Shown here: positions 43,270-51,727 of the stretch, piece after piece
Position numbering within the stretch: the stretch's first letter is position 1
Layout: every line of letters starts with the position of its first letter
Source: Bacteroidota bacterium
Lineage (GTDB): Bacteria > Bacteroidota > Bacteroidia > B-17B0 > Aurantibacillaceae
Length of the DNA stretch: 64,000 nucleotides
Direction: 5' to 3'
Assembly (NCBI GenBank): GCA_021155905.1
Contig: JAJNBG010000009.1
Location: forward strand, 1-64,000
Notes under the pieces: model-generated
What the model was told of the DNA's origin: nothing
Seen by the model: only the letters and a program-made list of their open reading frames with translations
The model's database searches: none
Made by a program: the position numbers and the translations under genes

Positions 43270-44745
43270 TTATAAAAGTGATTCAACAGGAGTACAGATG
43301 TTATTTTCGCAGACATAGCATTTCAATTTATCTTTGAATACAGAAGATTTATAAATGGATTTTCCTAGCAGCATTCTTAAACATTCCTGAACGCCTTCAA
43401 TGATACTTGGATGCGGATGCATCATGTCTGCCAATTCCCGGATGCCCTGGTTTGTATGAATTAAATAGGCAACTGCCTGGATTGCAGAGCTGGCATGCTC
43501 TCCGACCACACGCATGCCTAAAATCCGCATGCCGTTATCATTGGTGACAATTATCTTGAAAAATCCTTTCGTTTGGCGCATCGCTATAGCACGGGCGTTT
43601 GTACTAAAATCGAGTTTAACCACCTTATGCGGAATGCCTTTTCGATCACAATCCTGGGGACTTAGCCCCACACTTGCCACCTCCGGATTAAGGAACATGA
43701 TCGTGGAAATATTTTCATAGGATAATGGTTTGACGGTGGGTCCGAACATTCGCACAATGGCATGCCTGGCTTCCCGTTCTCCAACGTTTACCAATGCCAT
43801 AGCAGTGGTTACATCACCGGCAACATAAATATTAGAAACGTTTGTCTGGGTGTCGTCGTTAGCAATACTTCCCCTTTCATTTAGTTTGACGCCAACCTTT
43901 TCCAAACCCAAATTTTCCACATTGGCCACACGGCCTACAGAAACGAGTGCCTTGTCAACGGTGATAATTTCGGTTCGGCCATCTTTATATTCTAACTCAT
44001 ATTCTACTTTGCCGTTAATAATTTCCATCCTTTTTAAAGATGAACCGTGATGAACAGTCGCTCCGTGTTTTTCAAGACTCTCCCTGATCATTTCAGATAT
44101 ATCAGTATCTTCAAATGGCAAGATCCTGTCTGCCTTATCAATCAGATAAACTTTTGTTCTTCCAAGATTCGAAAATATGGTGGCGAATTCACAACCAATC
44201 ACACCTGCTCCCAATACAACCAGGCTTTCAGGCAGCTCCTTTAAGTTTTTCACACCATCGCTGGTCATGATGATTTGTTCGTCAATGGGAATATGTGACA
44301 AATACCTGGGTCTGCTTCCTGTAGCGATCAGGATGTGATCTCCACTTACCCTTTTTATACCGCCGTCTTCTTTTTTAATGGCGATGGTATTTCTATCTAA
44401 AAAAGAGGCACAGCCTTTTTCATAACATAATAGTTCCGGAAATTTTTTTTGTAACAGATTTAAATGCACGGTCATTTGTGTCTTGCGCTCAAATACGGCT
44501 TCTTTGATATTCCGTTCCATATCAGAATAATCTGCCTGGTAATCCGGAATCATTTCCCGGATGGAATTGACTTTCTGAGAATATTCCCACATGGTCTTAG
44601 AAGTGAGGACACCATCATAAACACCGGCTCCACCAATGCGTGTTTTTTCGATCAGTAGAATTTTTTTCCTGAAGTCTAATGCGCGCATGACCCCTGCATA
44701 CCCGCTTGGACCGCCACCGATGACAATTAAATCGTAATGTTCCAT
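43270..44745 (-). CDS. Dihydrolipoamide dehydrogenase-like flavoprotein lacking redox cysteines
   Basis: 491 residues from the ATG at 44745 (the upstream extension overlaps the M1 peptidase gene and has no homologous look). FAD motif LIVIGGGPSGYAG (6-18), NAD motif VVLGAGVIGCEFA, AGDVTTAMALVNVGEREA, and the C-terminal dimer motif HPHPSIIE are typical of the Lpd/SthA/mercuric reductase family. In the active-site segment GGAGVYDGVLTSK, the two cysteines of CxxxxC are Gly41 and Val46, so it cannot work by disulfide exchange. The C terminus has an extra CYVCENNIC stretch. A transhydrogenase-like (SthA) or oxidase reaction is possible; substrate unknown. It follows the M1 gene by 1 nt. Confidence 0.85.
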   Translation of the reverse strand: MEHYDLIVIGGGPSGYAGVMRALDFRKKILLIEKTRIGGAGVYDGVLTSKTMWEYSQKVNSIREMIPDYQADYSDMERNIKEAVFERKTQMTVHLNLLQKKFPELLCYEKGCASFLDRNTIAIKKEDGGIKRVSGDHILIATGSRPRYLSHIPIDEQIIMTSDGVKNLKELPESLVVLGAGVIGCEFATIFSNLGRTKVYLIDKADRILPFEDTDISEMIRESLEKHGATVHHGSSLKRMEIINGKVEYELEYKDGRTEIITVDKALVSVGRVANVENLGLEKVGVKLNERGSIANDDTQTNVSNIYVAGDVTTAMALVNVGEREARHAIVRMFGPTVKPLSYENISTIMFLNPEVASVGLSPQDCDRKGIPHKVVKLDFSTNARAIAMRQTKGFFKIIVTNDNGMRILGMRVVGEHASSAIQAVAYLIHTNQGIRELADMMHPHPSIIEGVQECLRMLLGKSIYKSSVFKDKLKCYVCENNICTPVESLL

Positions 44746-44746
44746 A

Positions 44747-47700
44747 TTAAAAAGCTCTGTTAATGCCAACCATCCAACGGAACTGGAAGTAATCCTTTTC
44801 TGCGAAGGGCAGGCGATTAATAAATAGCGGCATGTCAAAACGAATGGTTAATGGTTTTAACCCGTATAAAGGTCCCCATTTTTGAATGCTTACAGCAACA
44901 CCGACTCCTGCATCTGCGATTATATCAGACATCACTGTTGCTTTCGTTGGAAGGTTTGTATTAATAGTTCCTGCATCGCCAAATAAATAAGGATTGATTT
45001 TGATGGTGTTATTTAAACGCTTGATATTCATAAAGCTGAACAGTTCTCCGAATTCAATTTCTGCACTGACAGAGGCTCCGGTTGTTCCTTTGTAATTACT
45101 CACTATAAATCCGCTTTCATCAGTTGCAGCCAGGACATATCCTGAATAGCCTCTTAAATTTAAACCTCCGCCGGAAGTGAAATGATTGGTCATCGCTCCA
45201 TATTCGCCCCACTCAGGCGGAATAAAGCCCATCGAACGAGTGTATTTATTTTCCATCAGCTCTTCCGGATTGGCTCCAGCGGCAAACAACATCGATTCAT
45301 CCGCTAACTTAGTTCCGAAACCTAATTGTGCAAATACGCGGGTATTGATATTAATCTTTCCTAAGTCATTTTTATTAATCGCTGTGTACTGCAAATTAGA
45401 ATAATCATAATCCCTGGTTAAAGCACTTGCTCTCATATTCAAATTCATAAAACCGGAGCCTCTGTGATAATTGTAATTATGATCGATGCCGGCATTCAAA
45501 TAACTATTCATTTTTTGAATCTGCCATTCGCTGCGATTGATCAGGTACACTAAGTCATTTGGCATATCCCTTACCATTGCCTTGTACTGAATGTAGATTC
45601 GGTTTTTGTCGTTATTACTTTTTTTCTCAAAGCCAACCAGTCCGCTTTCCAAACCATCCAATGATTTTAAAGTCATATAGATATTTGATTTTTTAATGAA
45701 TTTCGCTGTGGATGTTTTGTAATTCAATAGAAAAGAAACGATGTTATAATTATTGATCTTGTCCGCGCTATCTAAATAGGCTTGTCCTAAACCGGAGCTG
45801 AACCAGGCAGTGACATCAAAGACATGTTTGGTATTCATGTATCCACCATTTAAATGAGCACCAATTTTAACGCCATCATAACCATTGTACCATAAACTTG
45901 GACGAGCCTTCATTTCGTAATGTTTCCAGTCAAGGGGATTATAAATCTTGGAATCAAAGGTGACATTCACACGGTGGTGTTTCACATTATTCAACATATC
46001 CACATCTGCTAAACGCCTGGAAGGATCAATGATCACATTTTTTAATTTACCGCTAATCTGAACTTTAGCAATATAAGTTGGCTTCACTTTTCCCCATCCG
46101 ATCCAACGAGGTAAAACGTTTGATTTCACCGGTTTTTCAAACCAGGTATTTGGAATGTAATAGTGATATGCTGAATCATTTTTATCAAGGACTGTAAAAT
46201 CAATTGGCATTTGCATGTCGCCCTTGCGCTTGAATTTGATAAAGTATTCGCCTTTTTGTTTCCCTCTTTTTACGCGGCCAATTTTATAATCAATTTTTTT
46301 AGTGGTTTCCAGCCATTGATCAAAAAACCAGTTCAAATCAACACCACTGTACTGGATGATGGAATTTCGGAAATCTTCAGGGTAGGGATGAGCAAATTTC
46401 CACTGGTAAAAATAATGCTGCATGCACTTGTCAAACAAGGAACGTCCTAGCACGTATTCTAAATTTTTCAGCATGGCTGCGGTTTTGGTATAAACCGCAC
46501 TGTAACCGCCGCCATGACGAATACCGCCATTATAATCATCGCTGTGTGTATTGAGGGTCACTTCTTCGCCACGAACTGTAACTGCATTCATGTATCCGTT
46601 ATAGATCTGGTCATCAAGGATCCTGTTTTGTTCTGTAAAGCGCCGAACGTACTTGCTTTTTGGCTGTTGTTCAATTTTATTCGGGCCATCGATGAACTGG
46701 TAGGTATCAGCCGTGTAAAACTGGGTGAAACCTTCATCTAAAAAGGCACGATACGTTTCATTATTTCCAACCATTCCAAAGAACCAGTTGTGTGTCATTT
46801 CATGTACCAATAAATCCCTGTAGTTAGGATCATAACCTCCATCTAATGTTAACATTGGATATTCCACGCCATCCTGGGCATCAGCGCAGATCATTTTTGG
46901 ATAATGGTATGGGCCAATGTTGTAGGTGTTTACATCCAACACTTTAGCAATATACAAAGGGCATGTTTGCCAGCCTGCCGCATGAGGCTCCTGAACCAGC
47001 GCAACACATTTAACACCCTGCCACATGTATTCACCGATTCGGTAGGTCGGGTCGGCTGTCAGGGCAAAATCATGAACATTCAATGCGGAAAATTTCCAGG
47101 TTTTTGTTGTGCCGTCACGTTTAACGATTGTACTAGGTGGGGAATTCCATGGCTTCTTGGCAAAGTTGGCAAGATCTAATTTCTGCCGCAGGGAATCCGG
47201 TAACACTTCTTTTTCATTTTGTAGCACACCTGTGGCATCTAATACATAATTGTTTGGTAAAGTAAATTCTACGTAAAAGGAACCGAAATCACCGTAAAAT
47301 TCATGATCCATATGCTGGTCGGTATCCCAGCCCATTTTACGATCGTAAACAGAAATACGCGGATACCAATGCGTCACATCAAAATGTTTGTTGCCAAAGG
47401 CATTGTACATTTTCATCCGGTTACGGATGACCTCTTTGGCATAATAGGTTTTGAAGTCAATATCAAATGTGATGGATTCTCCTGGTTTTAGGGGACGTTC
47501 CAGGTACACTTTCATAACGGTATTATCCAGTTCGGTTTTTAACTCGGTGGTACCGCTTTTGATGTTCACGACCTCTGTTCCTTTGCCGTCTTTACGATGC
47601 TTATTGAACTTTAAACGGTAATTATTATTCTTATATAAGTCAGCGAGGTAAGAGTCTTTGGTTTGGGCGTTGTTGTATAAATGGAAATACACAAAATACA

Positions 47701-47941
47701 ATTCCTTGGGAGAATTGTTCCAGTAGGTTAACTCTTCATGGCCGGTGATGATATCAGTAGTATCATTCAGATAGGCTTTAATCGTATAATGTACGTCCTG
47801 TTGCCAGTAGTCGGCAAAGGGTTTACGGTTTTTCCAGTACAGAGGATTGGTTTGTGAACGGTAATCAACATATTCGTTTTGAGAAGTTAGCTCAGAGACT
47901 GAGAGGATGCTCAAAATAAGGAGTAGAAATTGTTTCTTCAT
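44747..47941 (-). CDS. M1-family metallopeptidase with long C-terminal, beta-barrel-like extension
   Basis: 1064 residues. Signal peptide 1-20, N-terminal M1 beta domain (50-290), catalytic domain with zinc site His380-Glu381-x2-His384 and Glu403 (HEMTHNWFFGM, FLDEGFTQF), the substrate motif DGVEYPMLTL in place of GxMEN, then a linker. Residues about 660-1064 are rich in alternating amphipathic strands (VGVAVSIQKWGPLYG, LTIRFDMPLFINRL) and end in Phe (MVGINRAF), the mark of outer-membrane barrel proteins. It would be an aminopeptidase tethered at the outer membrane. The barrel reading is inference. First gene of a pair with the flavoprotein, 1 nt apart. Confidence 0.87.
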   Translation of the reverse strand: MKKQFLLLILSILSVSELTSQNEYVDYRSQTNPLYWKNRKPFADYWQQDVHYTIKAYLNDTTDIITGHEELTYWNNSPKELYFVYFHLYNNAQTKDSYLADLYKNNNYRLKFNKHRKDGKGTEVVNIKSGTTELKTELDNTVMKVYLERPLKPGESITFDIDFKTYYAKEVIRNRMKMYNAFGNKHFDVTHWYPRISVYDRKMGWDTDQHMDHEFYGDFGSFYVEFTLPNNYVLDATGVLQNEKEVLPDSLRQKLDLANFAKKPWNSPPSTIVKRDGTTKTWKFSALNVHDFALTADPTYRIGEYMWQGVKCVALVQEPHAAGWQTCPLYIAKVLDVNTYNIGPYHYPKMICADAQDGVEYPMLTLDGGYDPNYRDLLVHEMTHNWFFGMVGNNETYRAFLDEGFTQFYTADTYQFIDGPNKIEQQPKSKYVRRFTEQNRILDDQIYNGYMNAVTVRGEEVTLNTHSDDYNGGIRHGGGYSAVYTKTAAMLKNLEYVLGRSLFDKCMQHYFYQWKFAHPYPEDFRNSIIQYSGVDLNWFFDQWLETTKKIDYKIGRVKRGKQKGEYFIKFKRKGDMQMPIDFTVLDKNDSAYHYYIPNTWFEKPVKSNVLPRWIGWGKVKPTYIAKVQISGKLKNVIIDPSRRLADVDMLNNVKHHRVNVTFDSKIYNPLDWKHYEMKARPSLWYNGYDGVKIGAHLNGGYMNTKHVFDVTAWFSSGLGQAYLDSADKINNYNIVSFLLNYKTSTAKFIKKSNIYMTLKSLDGLESGLVGFEKKSNNDKNRIYIQYKAMVRDMPNDLVYLINRSEWQIQKMNSYLNAGIDHNYNYHRGSGFMNLNMRASALTRDYDYSNLQYTAINKNDLGKININTRVFAQLGFGTKLADESMLFAAGANPEELMENKYTRSMGFIPPEWGEYGAMTNHFTSGGGLNLRGYSGYVLAATDESGFIVSNYKGTTGASVSAEIEFGELFSFMNIKRLNNTIKINPYLFGDAGTINTNLPTKATVMSDIIADAGVGVAVSIQKWGPLYGLKPLTIRFDMPLFINRLPFAEKDYFQFRWMVGINRAF

Positions 47942-48041
47942 AGTGAATTAATAACCCTTTAAATATAGGTATTTTATGGAAGAAAAAACGTAGGAATACG
48001 CTTGTAAATAAAACAGAAGAATACGTGTTTTTAAATCACTT

Positions 48042-48455
48042 TTATAAAAATGTTCTGAGCCATTTAATGGCTTGCTCTTTTGTTTTGAACATTTTAGTGG
48101 GACGCCCCGGTTTATTAAATTTTAAATAAAAATTACCGATCATAGCATGCCCCATATTACTGGTGACATATGCATCTGCGGAAGAGTAAGGGCAGGATTC
48201 TTTAGTTGCCCAAAATGCTCTTGTTTCAACAGGAGGAATGGCAAATTCATCCAGGGTGATTAATAATGGAACGCTCCGGTAGTTAACCATTTTCCCCATC
48301 ACTACACTAAATTTTTTTAATGAATCTACATTGAAGTCAATACCAGCTGTGGTATGAGAATGGATGATGCCATCGCTTCTGAATTTAATGGTAAATGCTT
48401 CACAGATTTCCGTGGAAATAACATCTACTTCTTCTATGCTTTTTTCTAATAACAT
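48042..48455 (-). CDS. STAS/SpoIIAA-like small protein
   Basis: 137 residues from the ATG at 48455; the longer frame to 48497 would start at the predicted transcription start. The sequence alternates strand and helix (IKFRSDGIIHSHTTAGIDFN, LKKFSVVMGKMVNYRSVPLL, TLDEFAIPP, SADAYVTSNMGHAMIGNFYL) and ends PTKMFKTKEQAIKWLRTFL, the pattern of SpoIIAA/STAS-like proteins found in Bacteroidota, in which the last helix follows a phrase of this kind. Function is unknown; a protein-protein switch is typical of the fold. It has its own good promoter. Confidence 0.7.
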   Translation of the reverse strand: MLLEKSIEEVDVISTEICEAFTIKFRSDGIIHSHTTAGIDFNVDSLKKFSVVMGKMVNYRSVPLLITLDEFAIPPVETRAFWATKESCPYSSADAYVTSNMGHAMIGNFYLKFNKPGRPTKMFKTKEQAIKWLRTFL

Positions 48456-48499
48456 GCTTAAGATTGAGTTATAGGGCCTGTTAACTTTATAGAACAAAT

Positions 48500-48531
48500 C
48501 TAAGATAGGATTTTAAAATTGCATTTGCAAA
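48500..48531 (-). promoter_or_regulatory. Promoter of the STAS-like gene
   Basis: On the minus strand TTTG (48528-48531), 20-nt spacer, TATCTTAG (48500-48507), one mismatch to TAnnTTTG. Transcription would start near 48496, which supports the ATG at 48455. Confidence 0.6.
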
Positions 48532-48534
48532 TAG

Positions 48535-49272
48535 TTAAGAGGCTATTAACTCTAAAAATTTATCCAATGCTTTTTTCTTGTCTGAATCCAGGTGATAGGA
48601 GATCTTATTTTTTAGATAATCATAAGCGTTAAATCCATTGGTATTATTGGGTTTTTCTAAAACCGCTTCTTTAATATGATTAACACCAAAAGTTAAAGCA
48701 TCATTAAATTTTTCTATAAAAGATTTTTCTAATTGAATATTGCTTACCCAACAGGCAAATACAAAAGGTAAGCCTGTGTGTTTCTGCCATTCTTCGGAGA
48801 GGTCGTATTGATAAGGATGTTCAGCTAATCCAAAGGTACGGTCACCGATGATGACGGCGCCGGTTGTACCACTGATTTGTTTTTCAAAGCCTTCAGAAGC
48901 ATTTACAAATTGAATATCCTTTTTCCAAAAGTGTTTGTTCAACACCTGCACTAATGTGACCGAGGTTTTAGACTGATAATCCAAGAGTACGTGAGTTAAT
49001 TCATTCAGAGGTTTTTCAGAAAAAAGTTTGACACTGTCTACTTTACCAATCGCGCCAATGCAGTAATCTGTAATGATATGATACGAGTCCAGTTCGGGTA
49101 AAACCGCCACAGGCACCAATCCGATTTCTACCTGTTTGTTCTTGAGTTTTGAAGCACAAACACTTGGTATATCCAGTTCCAGGTTTATCTGTGATTTGAA
49201 ATCGGTATGGTTGATCCCGTATAAAAAGGGTGTGGTGTTATAATAGTTGACTATGGATACAGAATGTTTCAT
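48535..49272 (-). CDS. mqnA: Chorismate dehydratase of the futalosine menaquinone pathway
   Basis: 245 residues of the MqnA/MqnD periplasmic-binding-like fold. It opens VSIVNYYNTTPFLYGIN as MqnA proteins do, and contains KQVEIGLVPVAVLPEL, DYCIGAIGKVDSVKLFS, VLLDYQSKTSVTLVQVL and IGDRTF. MqnA dehydrates chorismate to 3-enolpyruvylbenzoate, the first step towards menaquinone by the futalosine route. Its presence implies that this organism does not depend on the classical Men pathway. It lies downstream of a gap from the EI24 gene; a weak -7 box TATCTTTC is 17 nt before the ATG. Confidence 0.88.
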   Translation of the reverse strand: MKHSVSIVNYYNTTPFLYGINHTDFKSQINLELDIPSVCASKLKNKQVEIGLVPVAVLPELDSYHIITDYCIGAIGKVDSVKLFSEKPLNELTHVLLDYQSKTSVTLVQVLNKHFWKKDIQFVNASEGFEKQISGTTGAVIIGDRTFGLAEHPYQYDLSEEWQKHTGLPFVFACWVSNIQLEKSFIEKFNDALTFGVNHIKEAVLEKPNNTNGFNAYDYLKNKISYHLDSDKKKALDKFLELIAS

Positions 49273-49383
49273 TCAATTTTCGTGCGGAAAGATAGGAAAA
49301 ATATTAAATTAAGTTTCGATTAAACAGAGTGCTTTATGTAAAAAGAATAAGGTTTCCAGACATACTTTCTCATAAATATATTT

Positions 49384-50202
49384 CTAGGTTTCTATGTGGT
49401 TTTGTTTTTTATTTCCAAAGTTTTTCAATTCTAAAAAACTGAGCGTGGCTCCAACAACAGCCAATACAGGACCAAACATCAATCCAACAAATAAAGGTAG
49501 CAGCATAAAACAGGAATAAACAAGACCGATTCCGCAAATCACACCTTTATGTTTACGTGCCATGTGAATACTTTGTGATACTCCCATCTTATGGCGCTCG
49601 AAATTGTAATCGAACATGGTAAAGCCTAAAAAATACCATGAAACGACTATTAGAAAAGGACCGGTAACAATAACCAGTGGTGGAAAAACCAAAGTCAGAA
49701 GAAAACAAACGGCAATGAAAAAATATTCTAAAATCATATTTCGTATGCTCATCACAATTCCTCTTCCAATGTCCTTCATGAATTGAGCCGTTTGAAAAGG
49801 ATAATGAGTTCCACATAATTTTTCCTCTACCGATTCAGATAATAGAGCAAAGAGGGGAGAAAGCAGAATCAGCGTGATGTATTTTACAAAAGTTCCTGAA
49901 ATAAACCAAAATAAGATCTTTAAGATCCATACCAGGATGAAACTGAAATAGCCGGTTAAGAATGGTTTGGCAAAAGATAACAAGGCGCCGGTATCAGGAA
50001 TTTCATTAAAGTTTAACTGGCGATTGACGTACTCAGAAATTTGTACCGCTATATTTGAAAATAACCAGATGCTTCCAATCCACATCAGGAACCACAAAAT
50101 TAACGGATAAAAAATGCAAGGCCACAATCCTTTTTCAAAAAGTAAAGAAAAGCCTTTAAAGCAATTACTAATGGCTTTAAAAAAGCCGGTGAAAAAACTC
50201 AT
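49384..50202 (-). CDS. EI24/CysZ-like integral membrane protein
   Basis: 272 residues with about six hydrophobic segments (LWPCIFYPLILWFLMWIGS, YFSFILVWILKILFWFIS, YFFIAVCFLLTLVFPPLV and others) and the motif YPFQTAQFMKDIGRGIVMS, matching the EI24 domain family, which includes the sulfate transporter CysZ. Substrate in Bacteroidota is not established. A polar tail ends KKQNHIET. It has its own promoter at 50223-50251. Confidence 0.82.
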   Translation of the reverse strand: MSFFTGFFKAISNCFKGFSLLFEKGLWPCIFYPLILWFLMWIGSIWLFSNIAVQISEYVNRQLNFNEIPDTGALLSFAKPFLTGYFSFILVWILKILFWFISGTFVKYITLILLSPLFALLSESVEEKLCGTHYPFQTAQFMKDIGRGIVMSIRNMILEYFFIAVCFLLTLVFPPLVIVTGPFLIVVSWYFLGFTMFDYNFERHKMGVSQSIHMARKHKGVICGIGLVYSCFMLLPLFVGLMFGPVLAVVGATLSFLELKNFGNKKQNHIET

Positions 50203-50222
50203 TTGAATATACTATTTCATCA

Positions 50223-50251
50223 CAAATTTAGCAGATTAAACTAAAGAACAA
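50223..50251 (-). promoter_or_regulatory. Promoter of the EI24 gene
   Basis: On the minus strand TTG (50249-50251), 18-nt spacer and a perfect TAAATTTG (50223-50230), 20 nt before the ATG. Confidence 0.6.
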
Positions 50252-50353
50252 TTCATTGACCTTCATATTCGAACTGTTCACCTCATTATAAGGTTTTAAA
50301 ATACTAATCAGAAACGGTCGGCGTTCTGGTTTATATATTTAAAAATAATAATT

Positions 50354-50512
50354 ATGAAAAAAATCAAAATCACAATGGCATTGGTATTATTAGTAAGTAC
50401 CATTAATTTAACTTCTTGCGGAAAGAAACATTGTCACAAGCCTGAGGGACCGAAACCAAAACCTGAATGCCAGCATCAGCCGGCAGAAGTTTCTGAAACT
50501 GTGGAAGAATAA
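50354..50512 (+). CDS. 52-residue Cys/His-rich lipoprotein
   Basis: A short frame from ATG 50354 to TAA 50512. The signal peptide (MALVLLVSTINLTSC) has a clear lipobox with Cys22. The mature peptide of about 31 residues is GKKHCHKPEGPKPKPECQHQ followed by an acidic tail, with Cys27, Cys39 and three His, which could bind a metal such as copper or zinc (inference). The gene stands alone between divergent and convergent genes and has its own terminator. Such small lipoproteins are easily missed by gene finders. Confidence 0.7.
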   Translation: MKKIKITMALVLLVSTINLTSCGKKHCHKPEGPKPKPECQHQPAEVSETVEE

Positions 50513-50519
50513 TTCAAGT

Positions 50520-50552
50520 AAAAGCCCGGTAATGTTTTGTTACCGGGCTTTT
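50520..50552. terminator. Intrinsic terminator after the 52-residue lipoprotein
   Basis: AAAAGCCCGGTAA (50520-50532) and TTACCGGGCTTTT (50540-50552) are perfect 13-nt inverted arms with a 7-nt loop, placed between two convergent genes and usable from both sides. Confidence 0.9.
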
Positions 50553-50569
50553 AACATCTGTTTTTCTCA

Positions 50570-51727
50570 TTAAGCCAATGCCTGTTTCAGATCTTCGATC
50601 AAATCTTCCACATCTTCCACACCAACACTTAAACGCAATAGGTTTTCTACCACACCTGCTTTGTCCCGTTCCGGTTTTGGAATCGAAGCATGGGTCATAG
50701 TTGCAGGATGGTTGATCAACGATTCAACGCCACCTAATGATTCAGCTAACGAGAACACTTTAAAAGACGAAGCAATTTTAAAAGTGGCATCTAAAGAAGC
50801 GCCTTTTAAAACGATGGAAATCATTCCGCCAAAATCGCGCATTTGTTTTTTAGCGATCTCGTGGTTGGGATGATCTGTAAACCCCGGCCAGTAGATTTTT
50901 TCAATCTTAGGATGTGTTTTTAAAAATTCAGCAACCTTACGGCCATTGAAACAATGGCGTTCCATACGCAAATGCAGTGTCTTAATTCCCCGCATCACTA
51001 AAAAGCAATCCATTGGACCCGGATTAGCACCACAGCTGTTTAATATGAAATATAATTGTTCATGTATCTTATCGTCATTGGTAATTAAAGCACCCATCAC
51101 CACGTCACTATGTCCGCCTAAATATTTGGTCACAGAATGCATCACGATATCAGCACCGAGAGCTAACGGGTTTTGTAGATACGGAGACGCAAAGGTATTA
51201 TCAACCGCTAATAAGATGTTGTTTGCTTTTGCAATAGTGGCACAAGCAGCAATATCAATAATTTGCATGGTTGGATTGGTTGGTGTTTCAACCCATAATA
51301 ATTTGGTATTTGCGTTGATATATTTTTTAATATTTTCCGCATCAGTCAGATTGATGAAATGAAATTTGATACCGAAATTTTCATAGATCTTTGTAAACAT
51401 ACGGTATGAACCGCCATACAAATCATCACCTGTGATGACTTCGTCACCCGGTCTCAGCATTTTTATAACAGCATCGGTTGCACCCATACCGCTACTGAAA
51501 CATACACAGTGTTTACCATTTTCCAAAGCAGCAATATTCTTTTGTAATGCCTCCCTGGTAGGATTTTTTCCACGGGCATAACCATATCCTTTATTTGTTC
51601 CGGGAGATTCCTGAACATACGTAGAAGTTTGGAAGATGGGTGTCATAATAGCACCTGTTGAAGGATCCGGATCAGCACCTGCATGTATTGCTTTGGTACC
51701 AAATTTATGTTTAGAAAAGTCAGCCAT
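50570..51727 (-). CDS. Cystathionine gamma-synthase/lyase family PLP enzyme
   Basis: 385 residues of the Cys/Met metabolism PLP family. Visible: YARGKNPTREALQKNIAALE, FSSGMGATDAVI, GDDLYGGSYRMF, WVETPTNPTMQIIDI, DNTFASPYLQNPLALGADI and the PLP-lysine motif SVTKYLGGHSDVVMG, then SLGGVESLINHPATMTHAS and RLSVGVEDVEDLIEDL. It makes or cleaves cystathionine (methionine or cysteine synthesis); gamma-synthase, gamma-lyase and beta-lyase cannot be separated by these motifs. No neighbours of the pathway are present. Confidence 0.9.
   Translation of the reverse strand: MADFSKHKFGTKAIHAGADPDPSTGAIMTPIFQTSTYVQESPGTNKGYGYARGKNPTREALQKNIAALENGKHCVCFSSGMGATDAVIKMLRPGDEVITGDDLYGGSYRMFTKIYENFGIKFHFINLTDAENIKKYINANTKLLWVETPTNPTMQIIDIAACATIAKANNILLAVDNTFASPYLQNPLALGADIVMHSVTKYLGGHSDVVMGALITNDDKIHEQLYFILNSCGANPGPMDCFLVMRGIKTLHLRMERHCFNGRKVAEFLKTHPKIEKIYWPGFTDHPNHEIAKKQMRDFGGMISIVLKGASLDATFKIASSFKVFSLAESLGGVESLINHPATMTHASIPKPERDKAGVVENLLRLSVGVEDVEDLIEDLKQALA

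Noticed and set aside
43200..43290. A frameshift explanation for the missing start of the TPR-phosphatase
   Set aside because: I read all three frames across the A-run near 43243-43250; none contains an ATG, GTG or TTG that could be joined to the signal peptide by a one-base slip.
44746..44838. Longer start for the Lpd-like flavoprotein (31 extra residues)
   Set aside because: The extension lies wholly within the M1 peptidase gene and precedes the usual MEHYDLIVIGGG opening; the ATG at 44745 fits the 1-nt operon spacing.
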